Shown piece by piece: positions 9,224-18,279 of a stretch of DNA of 64,000 nucleotides (the stretch's first letter is position 1; the number at the start of each line of letters is the position of its first letter). The position numbers and the translations under genes are program-made. This DNA comes from Azomonas agilis (GTDB taxonomy: Bacteria > Pseudomonadota > Gammaproteobacteria > Pseudomonadales > Pseudomonadaceae). The stretch covers positions 186,001 through 250,000 of the forward strand of contig NZ_VLKG01000003.1 of assembly GCF_007830255.1 (NCBI RefSeq). The letters run 5' to 3'. The notes below the pieces were generated by a model. The model ran no database searches. It was not told the origin of the DNA and saw only the letters and a list, made by a program, of their open reading frames with translations.

Positions 9224-10670
9224 GGAGTTTTGGGCTCACCTGAATGACTGGGGTGATCGTTTAGCCTTAAAGGATAAGGAGCACTGCTTCAGTTACCGAC
9301 AGCTTAAGGAAGAAGTGGAGCGCCGTAGCCAGCATCTGCAAGCGCTTGGGGCGCAGCGTATCGGCTTAGCCTTAGATAACGGCGTTGAATGGATTTTGTG
9401 GGATTTAGCCATCGTGCATGCACGGCGGGTATCCGTACCTATTCCCGGATTTTTCTCGGCGCAACAGCAGCGGCATGTGTTAGAAAACGCGGGCGTTGAT
9501 CTGCTGATTTATGATCGCACCAGCCAAGCGAGTTTACCTCTGGGGTTGTTTGAGCCGCTGCAAACCTTGGGTATGGCGCAGCGCGTTTTAGCGCAATACC
9601 CGGAAGTGCCCGTGGGGACGCAAAAAATCACCTATACCTCGGGGACTACCGGACAGCCTAAGGGCGTTTGCCTCAGCATTGAGCAGCAGCTTCAGGTGGC
9701 TAAAAGTCTGTGGCAGGCTACCGAATGTGCCGACATCCAGCGCCATCTGTGCGTACTGCCCCTAGCCACGCTGCTGGAAAATTTAGCCGGTGTCTACAGC
9801 CCGCTGTGGGGTGGCGCTTGCATTGAGGTATCCGGCCTGTCAGAGGTTGGCCTGTCGGGTGCTAGCGGTTTTGAGGTGCAGCGTTTTTTAACCAAGTTGC
9901 ACCAAGTCCAGCCCAATAGTCTGATCTTGCTGCCTCAATTATTACTGGCCTTGGTGACGGCAGCAGAACAGGGTTTTCTTCCCCCGCACCGCCTGAGTTT
10001 TATCGCTGTGGGCGGTGGTCATATATCCCGTCAGCTTTTAGAGCGCGCCGAGCAACAGCAGTTGCCGGTGTTTGAAGGCTATGGTCTGTCTGAGTGCGCC
10101 TCGGTGGTGTGCTTGAATACACCTCAAGCTCGGCGTTTGGGCACTGTGGGTCGTCCTTTGGCCCATGTACAACTAAAGCTGTCCGAGGATCAGGAGGTGT
10201 TGGTTAAAGGCTCCTCCATGTTGGGTTATCTCGGTGAGCCTTCCAGTCACTCAGAATGGATGACCACAGGCGATTTAGGCCAACTGGATGCTGAGGGTTT
10301 TCTACAGCTCAAGGGGCGGCGTAAAAATCAATTCATCACCGCTTATGGGCGCAACCTCAACCCAGAATGGATCGAAGCGGAACTGACGCAGCAAAGCTGT
10401 ATTGCCCAAGCTTGGGTATACGGTGAAGCGTTACCCCGTAACTGGGCAGTATTAGTGCCTAGAGGCGCTACCCGCACTCAAGCGGAGTTACAGGCCGCTG
10501 TAGATCAAGTCAATGCTGCATTACCCGATTACGCTCGAATTCACCATTGGCTATTAGAACCTCAGCCTTTTACCGCTGATCGTGGATTAACCACCGCTAA
10601 TGGTCGTTTACGCCGCATGGCTTTGTTTGAGCACTACCGTGCTCAGCTTCCCTTACAGCCGCTTGTTTAG
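9207..10670 (+). CDS. AMP-forming acyl ligase (ANL superfamily)
   Basis: The 487-residue product has the adenylation signature YTSGTTGQPKG at residues 143-153, the FEGYGLSECA motif of the core domain, and a TGDLGQLD hinge. It would activate a carboxylic acid, probably a fatty acid, with ATP. ATG 9207 is chosen because AGGAG (9195-9199) precedes it, and because a longer frame from 9183 would sit deep inside the upstream gene. The usual C-terminal catalytic lysine motif (GK) reads NGRLRR, an Arg for Lys change that could alter or weaken adenylation. It is tightly packed in the operon. Confidence 0.8.
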   Translation: MSRMVEEFWAHLNDWGDRLALKDKEHCFSYRQLKEEVERRSQHLQALGAQRIGLALDNGVEWILWDLAIVHARRVSVPIPGFFSAQQQRHVLENAGVDLLIYDRTSQASLPLGLFEPLQTLGMAQRVLAQYPEVPVGTQKITYTSGTTGQPKGVCLSIEQQLQVAKSLWQATECADIQRHLCVLPLATLLENLAGVYSPLWGGACIEVSGLSEVGLSGASGFEVQRFLTKLHQVQPNSLILLPQLLLALVTAAEQGFLPPHRLSFIAVGGGHISRQLLERAEQQQLPVFEGYGLSECASVVCLNTPQARRLGTVGRPLAHVQLKLSEDQEVLVKGSSMLGYLGEPSSHSEWMTTGDLGQLDAEGFLQLKGRRKNQFITAYGRNLNPEWIEAELTQQSCIAQAWVYGEALPRNWAVLVPRGATRTQAELQAAVDQVNAALPDYARIHHWLLEPQPFTADRGLTTANGRLRRMALFEHYRAQLPLQPLV

Positions 10671-10684
10671 TGAGGCCATTTGGA

Positions 10685-11344
10685 ATGTCTTTCTTCGAAC
10701 ACCTACAAAATGTAACGGCCACCGAGCGCAGTTATCTGTTACAGGCTCCGGCCATTAAACAGGCATTAAAAGGTCAGCTATCCCTAAGTACCTACATCGC
10801 CTTTTTGATTCAAGCCTATCACCACGTCAAGCATACATCGCCTTTGCTCATGGCCTGTGGTGCGCGTCTGCCTGAGGATAAGGAATGGCTGCGTGAGGCT
10901 ATTGCTGAATACATCGCGGAGGAAAAAGGGCATCAAGAGTGGATTTTGAATGACCTTAGGGCCTGCGGTATGGATGCAGAAGCCATCCGTCATCAGACTC
11001 CAGAGTTACCTACTGAACTGATGGTGAGCTACGTCTACGACTACATCAACCGCCGTAGTCCTATGGGTTTTTTCGGCATGGTTAATGTGTTGGAGGGCAC
11101 CAGCATTGCCTTAGCCACTCAGGTTGCGCAGGTACTGCAAGGAAGTTTATCTCTGCCACAACAAGCCTTTAGTTACCTCACTTCCCACGGCAGCTTAGAT
11201 ATTGAGCACGTTTCTTTTTTCAAAACCCTGATGGATCGTTTAGATGACCCGCAGGATCAGGCCCACGTGATCCATGTCGCCAAGGTGGTCTATCGGCTGT
11301 ATGGCGATTTATTCCGAACCCTACCCCTATCGGATGCTCATTGA
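10685..11344 (+). CDS. Haem-oxygenase-like diiron protein (iron-containing redox enzyme family)
   Basis: This 219-residue all-helical protein carries the ligand pattern of haem-oxygenase-like diiron oxidases: E80-x2-H83 (EEKGHQEW), E137 (VLEGTS) and H168-x3-D172-x2-H175 (SHGSLDIEHVSFF). Relatives include UndA, which turns medium-chain fatty acids into terminal alkenes, and several N-oxygenases. Older annotation often calls such proteins TenA-like, but the metal pattern fits an oxidase better. ATG 10685 is used, with GTGAGG nine bases upstream; a GTG at 10670 is possible. Its place between an acyl ligase and an SDR suggests oxidation of an activated acyl substrate, which is inference. Confidence 0.75.
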   Translation: MSFFEHLQNVTATERSYLLQAPAIKQALKGQLSLSTYIAFLIQAYHHVKHTSPLLMACGARLPEDKEWLREAIAEYIAEEKGHQEWILNDLRACGMDAEAIRHQTPELPTELMVSYVYDYINRRSPMGFFGMVNVLEGTSIALATQVAQVLQGSLSLPQQAFSYLTSHGSLDIEHVSFFKTLMDRLDDPQDQAHVIHVAKVVYRLYGDLFRTLPLSDAH

Positions 11345-11356
11345 GGAGCTTGCAAC

Positions 11357-12148
11357 ATGGAACTTAAGCATTGCCATATTCTGCTCACCGGCGCTAGCGG
11401 TGGTATCGGTCAAGCCTTGGTAGAGCACCTGTGCGCCGCCGGCGCCAAAATGCTGTTGGTTAGCCGTAACACCGCCGCTTTAGAGCCCTTAAAGCAGCGC
11501 TATCCCGAACAAATTGACAGTATCCAAGCTGACTTAAGCTTGTCAGAAGGCCGCCAAGCCGTTGTGGCCGCTGTGGCACAAAAAGGCTCTATTAATTGCT
11601 TGGTCAACGCTGCGGGGGTAAATGAATTCAGCTTGCTTGAGCATCAAACCGAAGAGCAGATAGCCCACCTGATACAGGTGAACCTCACTTCGACCCTACA
11701 ACTAACTCAGCGCCTGCTGCCGCTACTGCGCCAACAGCCGCAAGCACTGATTTTGAATTTGGGCTCAACCTTTGGCTCCATCGGTTATCCGGGATTTGCC
11801 ACCTACTGCGCCAGTAAGTTTGCGCTACGCGGCTTTTCTGAAGCGCTGCGTCGAGAGCTGGCCGATACGCCCATTAAGGTTTTATACATTGCACCCCGTG
11901 CCACCCGTACCGGAATGAATACCCAGAGCGTAGTAGCCCTAAATGATGAGCTAAACGTTGCTATGGATGATCCTAAAACCGTTGCGGCCCAAATAGCGGC
12001 GGCCCTTCAGTACGAGCATGAGCTGCTGTATCTGGGATGGCCTGAGAAGTTTTTTGTACGCTTAAACAGCCTATTGCCCGGCATTGTGGATCGCGCCCTG
12101 CGTAAGCAATTGCCTGTGGTTCAGCGTTTTGCGCGTCAGCGCCCTTAA
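11357..12148 (+). CDS. Short-chain dehydrogenase/reductase
   Basis: The 263-residue classical SDR shows the cofactor motif TGASGGIG (residues 11-18), NAAG (84-87), catalytic S137, and Y150-x3-K154 in YCASK. It probably reduces or oxidises a ketone or alcohol with NAD(P)H. It starts 12 bases after the diiron protein gene. The C-terminal tail (GWPEKFFVRLNSLLPGIVDRAL) resembles SDRs that act on lipid-like substrates near membranes, though this is only a weak hint. Confidence 0.85.
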   Translation: MELKHCHILLTGASGGIGQALVEHLCAAGAKMLLVSRNTAALEPLKQRYPEQIDSIQADLSLSEGRQAVVAAVAQKGSINCLVNAAGVNEFSLLEHQTEEQIAHLIQVNLTSTLQLTQRLLPLLRQQPQALILNLGSTFGSIGYPGFATYCASKFALRGFSEALRRELADTPIKVLYIAPRATRTGMNTQSVVALNDELNVAMDDPKTVAAQIAAALQYEHELLYLGWPEKFFVRLNSLLPGIVDRALRKQLPVVQRFARQRP

Positions 12149-12175
12149 GTGTGTTGGATAGGATTGGTGCAGCCC

Positions 12176-12808
12176 ATGAATTTTATTAAAGCATCTTTAG
12201 TGCTCGTTTTAGCCAGTGTGCTTAGTCTGCCGGTGATGGCCTCTAACACCCAAGAACTCTTGGTACATTTGCAAGACCGCTGGGTTGAGGTGAACTACCA
12301 AACCCCGGAAAAAGCAAAACCAGCCGCCTTTGAGGCTTTATCCAAAGAAGCAGAACATGCCCTAGCGCAGTACCCAAAATCTGCTGAGTTATTGATTTGG
12401 ACTGGCATTATTCAATCTTCTTGGGCGGGTGCGGCCGGAGGCTTAGGGGCTTTGGATTTGGTCAAAAGCGCCAAGGCTAGTTTAGAGCAGGCGATAAGCA
12501 TTAACCCTAAAGCCTTAGATGGCTCAGCCTATACCAGTTTGGGCGCTCTGTATTACCAAGTACCGGGTTGGCCCCTAAGCTTTGGCAACGATAAAAAAGC
12601 TGAAGAGTTGTTAAAGCAAGCCTTGGCGATTAACCCAGAAGGTATTGATCCTAACTACTTCTATGCTGATTTTTTGATACAGCAAAAACAGTACAAAGAG
12701 GCGCGCAGGGTGTTTGAAACAGCCCTTAAGGCTCCGGCTCGACCCGGACGGGCCAAAGCGGATGAATTTCGCCGTGAAGAAATTCGCCAACGCCTAGCCC
12801 AATTTTAG
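12176..12808 (+). CDS. Periplasmic TPR protein
   Basis: The 210-residue product starts with a signal peptide (MNFIKASLVLVLASVLSLP, likely cleaved after VMA at residue 22). Tetratricopeptide-like helices follow, for example KASLEQAISINPKALDGSAY and AEELLKQALAINPEGIDPNY. ATG 12176 is chosen over a GTG at 12149 because it gives a clean signal peptide. It lies 27 bases after the SDR and before the two-component genes. It could bind a partner in the periplasm or help the sensor kinase, but no function is known to me. Confidence 0.75.
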   Translation: MNFIKASLVLVLASVLSLPVMASNTQELLVHLQDRWVEVNYQTPEKAKPAAFEALSKEAEHALAQYPKSAELLIWTGIIQSSWAGAAGGLGALDLVKSAKASLEQAISINPKALDGSAYTSLGALYYQVPGWPLSFGNDKKAEELLKQALAINPEGIDPNYFYADFLIQQKQYKEARRVFETALKAPARPGRAKADEFRREEIRQRLAQF

Positions 12809-12879
12809 CCCTGAGCCGCATAAACTCCGTTTCATAGGCTCTGTCGTTCAATGGGCAGCACATAGGGAGGTTGGGGCGT

Positions 12880-13539
12880 ATGCGGATTTTACTGGTGGAA
12901 GATGATGTCCAGCTAGGCGAGGGGATTCGCATCGCCCTAAAGCCTGAAGGCTATACCGTAGATTGGCTACAGGATGGGCAAAGTGCGCTGCATGCCCTCA
13001 AATCGGAGCACTTTGCCTTGGTGTTGCTCGATCTGGGTCTGCCCCGTATGGACGGATTGAGCCTACTTAAACACCTGCGCTCAGAACATAATCCAGTCCC
13101 AGTGCTGATTCTCACAGCTCGGGATGCCACCAGTGACCGCATTGCTGGACTGGACTGCGGTGCAGACGATTACCTCATTAAACCCTTTGATGTGGAAGAG
13201 TTAAAAGCCCGAATGCGGGCTTTGCTGCGCCGCAGCGTTAATCGTCCGCAGCCTGTGTTGGAGTATCGGGGCATCCAACTGGATCCGGCTACCCAGCAGG
13301 TGGAGTACCAAGGACAGCCCGTGGTGTTATCGCGCAAAGAGTTCTTGCTGCTGCACGAGCTGCTGGCACAACCGGGGCGTGTATTCACACGGGACAGCTT
13401 ACAGCAGACTCTATACGGTTGGGGGGAGGAAATCGAAAGCAATGCCCTCGAAGTACACATCCATTATCTGCGTAAAAAACTCTTCTCTGACCTGATTCGT
13501 ACCGTGCGTGGCGTAGGCTACTTGGTGGAAAAAGTCTAA
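12880..13539 (+). CDS. OmpR-family response regulator (PmrA/QseB type)
   Basis: This 219-residue regulator has a receiver domain with acidic pocket E7-D8-D9, phosphoacceptor D51, T79 and K101, followed by a winged helix (RKEFLLLHELLAQPGRVFTR, then VEVHIHYLRKK-like HYLRKKL, then RTVRGVGY). ATG 12880 has GGGAGG nine bases upstream. It pairs with the kinase that follows through a one-base overlap (TAATG). The CTTAAG-N5-CTTAAG box upstream of the operon fits the recognition site of this subfamily, so it may control its own operon. Confidence 0.88.
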   Translation: MRILLVEDDVQLGEGIRIALKPEGYTVDWLQDGQSALHALKSEHFALVLLDLGLPRMDGLSLLKHLRSEHNPVPVLILTARDATSDRIAGLDCGADDYLIKPFDVEELKARMRALLRRSVNRPQPVLEYRGIQLDPATQQVEYQGQPVVLSRKEFLLLHELLAQPGRVFTRDSLQQTLYGWGEEIESNALEVHIHYLRKKLFSDLIRTVRGVGYLVEKV

Positions 13540-15017
13540 TGCGCTCCTTACGCACGCGAATCTTGTTGCTGGTGCTGAGTATTTTTGGGCTGTTTTTACC
13601 CATCATCTCCTACAAAAGCTATTACGATGCCCGCCACGAGGTAGAAGAGCTGTTTGATGCTCAGCTTGCCCAAAGTACGCGCTTGCTCAGTGGATTGTTG
13701 CACCGCAATATGAACCCCAGCACGCTGCGCTCTCTGCAACAAATGCTGGATGAGGCGGCTTTGCATCATAAGGGACAGGAGGATTTACCCGCCTCCACCA
13801 ATATCTTGCTACAGGGCCATCCCTATGAAACTAAAGTGGGATTTCAGGTCTTTACCCAACGGGGACGGCGCATTTTGCACTCTGCCAGTATCCCAGATGA
13901 TGCTTTGCATGTATTGCTGGAGTCACATGGCTTAGCCTCTGATATCAAAGACCCTTTTAGCCATCCGCACCTTGGGGGCTACCACAGCTTGATGTTGGGG
14001 GAATATCTATGGCGATTGTTTCTGCTCCATGACCATGTGGATGATCTATGGATTTTGGCTGCCGAGCGGGATGATGTACGGGGTGAGTTGATTGAGAAAA
14101 TCATGCGCCATAACCTGATGCCAGATGTCGTAGGTTTGCCCCTGTTGGCGATATTTATTTGGTTTGCGGTTCATTACGGGTTGCGGCCTTTGGAATATAT
14201 GACCCAACTGCTTAAAACCCGTGCCCCTGATAATTTGTCTCCATTGCTGATCAGCCCATTACCGCGTGAGCTAGAACCCATTGCGGCTTCCCTAAATCGC
14301 TTACTGTTGCAGGTGCGGCGGCTCCTTGAGCGGGAAAAGCAGTTTTTGGCCGATGCCGCCCACGAACTGCGCACCCCGCTTGCGGTATTGCGCATTCACC
14401 AGCAAAACGCTTTAGCAGCGCAAACAGAATCTGAACGTATGCATGCGCTGCGTAATCTGGGGACAGGGGTGGAACGAGCTACCCGAGTGGTTAGCCAACT
14501 ACTCACCTTTGCACGTTTAGAGCCCCAAGCGATACAACTTAATATCCAACGATTGAATGCTTTGAGTGTCACGCGTACCGAATTGGCTGAGATTACGCCT
14601 TTGGCTTTAGCCCGCCATCAAGAGCTGACCTTAGAGGCTGATGAAACTCAGGATTATCAGCTATTCATGGATGCCGCGAATTTCAGCACCTTGCTGCAAA
14701 ACTTGCTCAGCAACGCCATTCAATACACCCCAGAGGCTGGAGTGATTCAGGTTCAGTTGGAAGCCCACGAGGACTATTTAAGTCTACAGATACAAGACAG
14801 TGGGCCGGGTGTACCTGCGGCCTTCAGGGATAAACTCTTTGAGCGGTTCTTTCGTCTAGGGGCCGGGCAGGGCGCGGGCTTAGGGCTGTCCATTGTGGCG
14901 CGTATCCTTGAGCTTCACCAAGGACGCATAGAGCTGGGAGCCTCATGCTTTGGTGGGTTGTCTGTACGGGTTGAGCTGCCGCGCCATCTTCCGGCCCCAG
15001 CGGATGCAACTTCTTAG
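13539..15017 (+). CDS. Sensor histidine kinase (QseC/PmrB type)
   Basis: This 492-residue membrane kinase has a first helix at about residues 7-25, a periplasmic domain of about 165 residues and a second helix at about 196-213. The HisKA domain has H275 in DAAHELRTPLA. The ATPase domain shows the N box (LLQNLLSNAIQYTP), DSGPGVP and GAGLGLSIV. Its layout fits the QseC group. The sensed signal is unknown. It ends the rightward operon seven bases before the convergent znuA stop. Confidence 0.88.
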   Translation: MRSLRTRILLLVLSIFGLFLPIISYKSYYDARHEVEELFDAQLAQSTRLLSGLLHRNMNPSTLRSLQQMLDEAALHHKGQEDLPASTNILLQGHPYETKVGFQVFTQRGRRILHSASIPDDALHVLLESHGLASDIKDPFSHPHLGGYHSLMLGEYLWRLFLLHDHVDDLWILAAERDDVRGELIEKIMRHNLMPDVVGLPLLAIFIWFAVHYGLRPLEYMTQLLKTRAPDNLSPLLISPLPRELEPIAASLNRLLLQVRRLLEREKQFLADAAHELRTPLAVLRIHQQNALAAQTESERMHALRNLGTGVERATRVVSQLLTFARLEPQAIQLNIQRLNALSVTRTELAEITPLALARHQELTLEADETQDYQLFMDAANFSTLLQNLLSNAIQYTPEAGVIQVQLEAHEDYLSLQIQDSGPGVPAAFRDKLFERFFRLGAGQGAGLGLSIVARILELHQGRIELGASCFGGLSVRVELPRHLPAPADATS

Positions 15018-15024
15018 GCTAGGG

Positions 15025-15942
15025 TTACAGCGTACTTAAACACCGACTGAGCGACTGGGCTATCTGTTCTAAAAGTTGCTCATAGCCTTGGGCTGTGACC
15101 GGAATTGAGCCGCCCAGTGCATCGAGCTCGGCTAAGGTAACGGGCAAGCCCTGAGTCAGGCTCTGAGCAAGGCGAGGCCGTACTGGCGGCTCGCTGAACA
15201 GACAGCTTGGCCCCGCGTCTTGTAATTGAGTGCGCAGTTGAGCCACATACCGCGCTCCGGGCGTATTTTCCTCACTAAAGTGGAAGGCCGCTCGGTGTGC
15301 TAGCCCGTAGACTTGTTCGAAGTAGTTATAGGCCTCGTGAAACACAAAAAACGGCTTATCCGCAACGGGTGTGAGCTGCTGTTTTAAGCGCTGGTCTAAC
15401 TGATCCAAACGCTGGATAAAAGCGGCTAAATTGTCTTGATAGGTTTGGGCGTGGCTGGGATCGAGTTGGCTTAAGTCTTCGGCCATTCGCCGGGCAATCT
15501 GGCGCGCATTGACAGAAGACAGCCACAGATGAGCATCGAGGCTGCCCGGTTTATGTTCAGCATCGGCATGATCGGTTTCTGCGTCATGCTGATGATCGGA
15601 GTCGCCAAAATACTGCAGTTGTAGATCAGGTAACTCCTGTACCGCTTGAGTGCCTGTAGGTCGCTGCTTCAGTATTTCGACCAAAAAGCCTTCCATACTG
15701 GGGCCAATCCAATAAAACAGATCGGCTTGATGCAGGCGGCGTATGTCCGAAGGTCGCAGGCTGTAATGATGGGCAGAGGCTCCCACAGGGAGCAATACAT
15801 CAGGCTCACCTACGCCATCCTGCACCGCAGCGGCGATCAGTTGCAGCGGTTTAATGCTGGTGAGTATCTGAGGCTGAGCTTGGGCAGAGCCAAGCGCCAT
15901 TGTCCCAAAAATCAACAGGGTGAATGAAAAAATACGGCGCAT
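15025..15942 (-). CDS. znuA: Zinc ABC transporter periplasmic binding protein ZnuA
   Basis: The 305-residue cluster-9 binding protein captures zinc in the periplasm for ZnuBC. A signal peptide (start MRRIFSFTLLIFGTMALGSA) is followed by metal-site histidines (SAHHYSLRPSD, LDAHLWLS, HRAAFHFSEEN). A His/Asp-rich loop of about 20 residues (DSDHQHDAETDHADAEH) typical of zinc ZnuA proteins lies near residue 119. ATG 15942 is preferred over the upstream ATG because GAGG sits just before it. It is divergent from zur, with a Zur-box-like palindrome between them. Confidence 0.92.
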   Translation of the reverse strand: MRRIFSFTLLIFGTMALGSAQAQPQILTSIKPLQLIAAAVQDGVGEPDVLLPVGASAHHYSLRPSDIRRLHQADLFYWIGPSMEGFLVEILKQRPTGTQAVQELPDLQLQYFGDSDHQHDAETDHADAEHKPGSLDAHLWLSSVNARQIARRMAEDLSQLDPSHAQTYQDNLAAFIQRLDQLDQRLKQQLTPVADKPFFVFHEAYNYFEQVYGLAHRAAFHFSEENTPGARYVAQLRTQLQDAGPSCLFSEPPVRPRLAQSLTQGLPVTLAELDALGGSIPVTAQGYEQLLEQIAQSLSRCLSTL

Positions 15943-15965
15943 GACAACCTCGCACATAAGGATGA

Positions 15966-15978
15966 GTTATATAATAAC
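15966..15978. promoter_or_regulatory. Probable Zur operator
   Basis: GTTAT-ATA-ATAAC is a perfect inverted repeat between the divergent znuA and zur starts. It resembles the AT-rich core of gamma-proteobacterial Zur boxes. Zur with zinc would repress both directions here. Confidence 0.65.
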
Positions 15979-16003
15979 GTCCCTCACTTAATGCGTCGCT
16001 GCC

Positions 16004-16495
16004 ATGAATCCATCATTACCTATTGCCTGTACGGAGCATGACCACAACCTCTGCGTTCATCAGGCATTGCAGGCGGCTGACGCGTTATGCAGCCGTCAAG
16101 GTGTACGTTTGACGGCCCTACGCCGGCGCGTGCTGGAGCTGATTTGGCAAAGCCATAAACCCTTGGGCGCGTACGATATTTTGGCCGTGCTCAGTCAGGA
16201 AGATGGGCGACGTGCAGCTCCGCCTACGGTGTATCGAGCCTTGGATTTTTTGCTGGGAAATCATCTGATTCACCGGCTGGCTTCGTTAAATGCCTTCATT
16301 GGCTGCACCCATCCTGCCCATGCGCACCAAAGTCATTTTCTCATCTGCCGGGTATGTCATACCGCGATTGAGGTGGATTCGCCTGCCATCAGTGCGACTA
16401 TTCATGCAGCGGCTGAAGCCGTCGATTTTAGGATTGAAGGAGAAATGGTTGAGGTGGTAGGGCTCTGTGCTCAATGTCAGGCGGCGACCAAATGA
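16004..16495 (+). CDS. zur: Zinc uptake regulator Zur (Fur family)
   Basis: The 163-residue Fur-family repressor has a winged-helix half ([18 protein letters not shown], then [12 protein letters not shown]) and a dimerisation half with the structural zinc cysteines CRVC and CAQC. Zinc loading lets it bind operators and shut off uptake genes. It overlaps znuC by ATGA, so the repressor is made with the transporter it controls. The N-terminus carries extra His residues ([10 protein letters not shown]). Confidence 0.92.
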   Translation: MNPSLPIACTEHDHNLCVHQALQAADALCSRQGVRLTALRRRVLELIWQSHKPLGAYDILAVLSQEDGRRAAPPTVYRALDFLLGNHLIHRLASLNAFIGCTHPAHAHQSHFLICRVCHTAIEVDSPAISATIHAAAEAVDFRIEGEMVEVVGLCAQCQAATK

Positions 16496-17274
16496 CGGAA
16501 ACTTTAGTCCGTTTGCACGACGTTCAGATGCGCTTTGCCCAGCAAGCGGTGTTAGTCGATGCCCAACTGGAGGTGCATCAAGGCGAGATTGTGACCCTGA
16601 TCGGCCCCAACGGAGCAGGTAAGACCACCCTAGTGCGCATCGTGTTGGGGTTATTGAAGGCGACTTCGGGGCAGGTGTGGCGCAAACCGGGGCTGCGTAT
16701 TGGTTATATGCCGCAAAAGCTGCATGTAGAAGCCACACTGCCTTTGACTGTTGAGCGCTTTTTACGGCTGGTACCTCAGGCAGATCACCAGACTATTACG
16801 CAAGCCTTGAGAGATACAGGGGCCGCCCATTTGCTGGCCAGTCCAGTGCAAAAAATTTCCGGCGGGGAATTACAGCGGGTGCTGCTGGCGCGGGCGTTAT
16901 TACGCCAACCTCAATTGCTGGTGCTGGATGAGCCCGTACAAGGCGTTGATGTCAGCGGACAGATTGAGCTGTACCAACTGATCACCCGCATCCGCAATCA
17001 ATATGGCTGCGGGGTGTTGATGATCTCCCACGACTTGCATCTGGTGATGAATACCACCGACCGCGTGGTGTGCTTGAATCACCATATTTGCTGTTCCGGT
17101 CATCCAGCCCAAGTCAGTACCGATCCGGCTTTTGTGGCCTTATTTGGCGCAGAAACGGCAGGTTTAGCCTTGTATCGACATCAGCACGATCACCGCCACG
17201 ACATGCAGGGCCATATTGTGCCCTCCATCCCCTGTTGTCCTACGCCTCATAAAGAGTCTAATCAGGATGCCTGA
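16492..17274 (+). CDS. znuC: Zinc ABC transporter ATPase ZnuC
   Basis: The 260-residue ATPase shows Walker [10 protein letters not shown], the signature [16 protein letters not shown], and Walker B LLVLDEP followed by a switch His in ISHDLH. It powers zinc import through ZnuB at the inner membrane. The C-terminal tail is His-rich ([14 protein letters not shown]), as in other zinc ATPases. ATG 16492 overlaps the zur stop. It overlaps znuB by eight bases. Confidence 0.93.
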   Translation: MTETLVRLHDVQMRFAQQAVLVDAQLEVHQGEIVTLIGPNGAGKTTLVRIVLGLLKATSGQVWRKPGLRIGYMPQKLHVEATLPLTVERFLRLVPQADHQTITQALRDTGAAHLLASPVQKISGGELQRVLLARALLRQPQLLVLDEPVQGVDVSGQIELYQLITRIRNQYGCGVLMISHDLHLVMNTTDRVVCLNHHICCSGHPAQVSTDPAFVALFGAETAGLALYRHQHDHRHDMQGHIVPSIPCCPTPHKESNQDA

Positions 17275-18052
17275 GTTTCTAGTGAATGCCCTGATTGCCG
17301 GTTTAGTACTGGCCTTGGTAGCGGGGCCGCTGGGCTCCTTTGTGGTGTGGCGGCGTATGGCCTATTTCGGGGATACCCTATCCCATGCGGCTTTATTCGG
17401 GGTTGCACTGGGATTGCTGCTCGATATCAGCCCAATGCTGGCCGTTACCCTAGGTTGCGTTTTATTGGCCGTGGTTTTAGTACTGCTGCAACAACGCCAA
17501 CCCTTAGCCTCCGATACCCTATTGGGGATTTTGGCCCACAGCACCTTATCGCTGGGTTTAGTGACCTTAAGTTTTATGCGTGAGATTCGCATTGATCTGA
17601 TGGGGTACTTGTTTGGCGACTTACTGGCCGTGACCAGCGACGATTTGCTCTGGATGCTAGGCGGTAGCCTGCTGGTGCTGGTATTGCTGCTATACCTGTG
17701 GCGGCCCTTATTAGCCATTACCGTGCATGAGGAGTTGGCACGGGTAGAAGGGGTTCCGGTTGTGGCCGTGCGTTTGGCCTTTATGCTGCTGATTGCGGTG
17801 GTGATTGCGGTAGCAATGAAAATCGTCGGCGTGTTGCTGATTACTTCGCTGCTGATTATTCCCGCAGCAGCAGCACAACGACATGCGCGCACGCCTGAAC
17901 AAATGGCACTTGGAGCCAGTCTATTGGGTATGTTGGCAGTCTGTGTAGGATTGGCGCTGTCTTGGTTTGCCGATACTCCAGCCGGGCCATCCATTGTGGT
18001 GAGCGCTGCCGCACTGTTTTTGCTCGGCTTTATGTGGCCAAAGCCGGACTAA
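17267..18052 (+). CDS. znuB: Zinc ABC transporter permease ZnuB
   Basis: The 261-residue permease has about seven to eight hydrophobic helices and the family motif [15 protein letters not shown] near residue 36. It forms the membrane channel for zinc with ZnuC. ATG 17267 is taken because it gives the usual N-terminus ([20 protein letters not shown]) and couples to znuC. It ends the zur-znuC-znuB operon. Confidence 0.92.
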   Translation: MPEFLVNALIAGLVLALVAGPLGSFVVWRRMAYFGDTLSHAALFGVALGLLLDISPMLAVTLGCVLLAVVLVLLQQRQPLASDTLLGILAHSTLSLGLVTLSFMREIRIDLMGYLFGDLLAVTSDDLLWMLGGSLLVLVLLLYLWRPLLAITVHEELARVEGVPVVAVRLAFMLLIAVVIAVAMKIVGVLLITSLLIIPAAAAQRHARTPEQMALGASLLGMLAVCVGLALSWFADTPAGPSIVVSAAALFLLGFMWPKPD

Positions 18053-18076
18053 GCACCGGTTTCGGGAGGCGTTAGA

Positions 18077-18121
18077 GATAGTCTCTGCAAAGATAGCTTT
18101 TACAAAGATAGCCTTTGCGAC
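18077..18121. repeat. Three tandem 15-bp repeats downstream of znuB
   Basis: GATAGTCTCTGCAAA, GATAGCTTTTACAAA and GATAGCCTTTGCGAC follow each other without gaps. The 227-base gap around them (18053-18279) has no gene. The role is unknown; it may be a slipped-strand duplication. Confidence 0.7.
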
Positions 18122-18279
18122 CTCTCCAGCCTCTTAGCTGTCCGGGTAGTCTACCGCCGAAGGTGACGTGCTTTTGGCTGTGCCAACCTCCCCGCATCTC
18201 CCTGTTCAGCCTCCCGCCCTGTACTCAAAGCCGTTTAATTAGCTCTTGAAAAGAGTCTTTGGGTTAGTTCTGGTTATTC

